From Thermoleophilia bacterium (GTDB taxonomy: Bacteria; Actinomycetota; Thermoleophilia; Gaiellales; F1-60-MAGs149), in the NCBI GenBank assembly GCA_016462095.1, contig JAEMTW010000014.1, positions 7,270 through 18,558 of the forward strand: a stretch of 11,289 nucleotides of DNA, in the 5' to 3' direction. Below the pieces are notes generated by a model that had not been told where the DNA came from, did no database searches, and worked only from the letters and a program-made list of their open reading frames with translations. The translations under genes were made by a program, and so were the position numbers. Every line of letters starts with the position of its first letter. Within the stretch, counting starts at the first letter, position 1. This document shows, piece by piece, positions 10,815-11,289 of this stretch.

Positions 10815-11289
10815 TCACTCAGCCTCGGGCACGAGGTAGAGATTCGCAATCGCCATCAATGCGCCCCATGTCACCTCGTCGACCTGCACGCCACTCCGAC
10901 AGGCAGCGGCCCAGCGCCGATCGCGCTCAGACGACTCGATCACCACCCCGGTACGGGGAGTAGCGACGAGCAGCACGATCCCGTCGGCGATCGCCGGCAC
11001 GACAGAACCCTCGTCGGCGCCAAAGACCACGACGTCGCCGGCGGCCGTGACGGCGCAGCCACCGATGGCCACCCCACCAGCGAACTCGACAGCCATCGCA
11101 CCGGCCGGCAACACACCACTGAGCAACGTCGCACCGTCCGCGCCGGGCAGGGCAATCGCCTCGTCCCGATGCACAGCCAACCAATCGAGAGCCATCCGCG
11201 CCTGCAGCACGAGAGCCCGCGCCGCAGGGTCGACGAGGCGAGCCGGCGAGCCGTCCTCGACCCCAGCACCAACGTGCTCGCGCGGAATT
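10815..11289 (-). CDS. Unrecognised protein, 5' end beyond the right window edge
   Basis: The minus-strand frame is open from the edge to a TGA at 10815-10817, about 157 codons. A GTG at 11210 and an ATG at 11195 are possible starts, but the frame upstream (GAGVEDGSPARLVDPAARAL) also looks coding, so I treat it as truncated. The product is Ala/Val/Gly-rich (EFAGGVAIGGCAVTAAGDVV, GIVLLVATPRTGVVIESS, RDRRWAAACRSGVQVDEVTW) with no clear motif or membrane helix. The rhythm is faintly like the middle of an acyl-CoA dehydrogenase (GADGATLL...PRTGV...DRR), but it is too short and lacks catalytic landmarks, so I give no function. It ends 41 bp before the Rieske start, on the same strand. Confidence 0.6.
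   Translation of the reverse strand, partial: IPREHVGAGVEDGSPARLVDPAARALVLQARMALDWLAVHRDEAIALPGADGATLLSGVLPAGAMAVEFAGGVAIGGCAVTAAGDVVVFGADEGSVVPAIADGIVLLVATPRTGVVIESSERDRRWAAACRSGVQVDEVTWGALMAIANLYLVPEAE

Noticed and set aside
10774..10818. Longer start for the Rieske protein at 10818
   Set aside because: The added 15 residues translate the -10 box and the ACTGAC/GTCAGT operator; the family begins near the ATG at 10773.

Overview
High-GC bacterial DNA (roughly 60-65 % G+C by eye), densely coding, with nothing that marks it as plasmid, phage or a large mobile element. The phylum cannot be fixed. Two or three genes have no Shine-Dalgarno but carry a TANNNT -10 box a few bases before the ATG, which is the leaderless style common in Actinobacteria and some other phyla. 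The formate dehydrogenase is of the soluble fds type best known from Proteobacteria. I lean weakly to an actinobacterial or chloroflexotal lineage.

The core (2379-8976, + strand) is formate metabolism. fdsG-fdsB-fdsA-fdsD encode a complete soluble NAD+-dependent Mo/W formate dehydrogenase: FdsA oxidises formate at a Cys-ligated metal, electrons run through a chain of Fe-S clusters to FdsG and FdsB, and FMN in FdsB reduces NAD+; FdsD is the small accessory subunit. The genes overlap or are 9 bp apart, so they form one operon. Just upstream is an FrhB/FdhB-type flavo-iron-sulfur protein (2379-3623). This family reduces or oxidises coenzyme F420 or exchanges electrons with ferredoxin, which suggests a second outlet for formate electrons. 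The 200-bp gap between them holds a 32-bp near-perfect palindrome, GATAG/CTATC dyads of LysR T-N11-A type, a possible promoter and a possible 32-codon leader ORF whose stop overlaps the fdsG start. The fdsC sulfurtransferase gene and a regulator gene are not in the window.

The left part (1-2357) is accessory. It has the 3' end of an FAD-linked D-lactate dehydrogenase/glycolate oxidase gene, then two overlapping tiny ORFs (a one-helix membrane peptide and a 46-residue acidic protein with a textbook Shine-Dalgarno). A pentapeptide-repeat protein (minus) is divergent from an sce7726/MmcB-like, putative PD-(D/E)XK protein (plus). Between these two lies a perfect 38-bp inverted repeat with a 31-nt loop. 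A 138-residue protein with an acidic, Phe-terminated tail follows.

The right part (9024-11289) has a SAM-dependent methyltransferase (plus) convergent with a Rieske oxygenase alpha subunit of the glycine betaine/carnitine monooxygenase type (minus). A strong hairpin separates them. The Rieske gene has a leaderless-type promoter overlapped by a TetR-like palindrome. A truncated, unrecognised minus-strand ORF runs off the right edge. I saw no tRNA, rRNA, CRISPR array or IS element.
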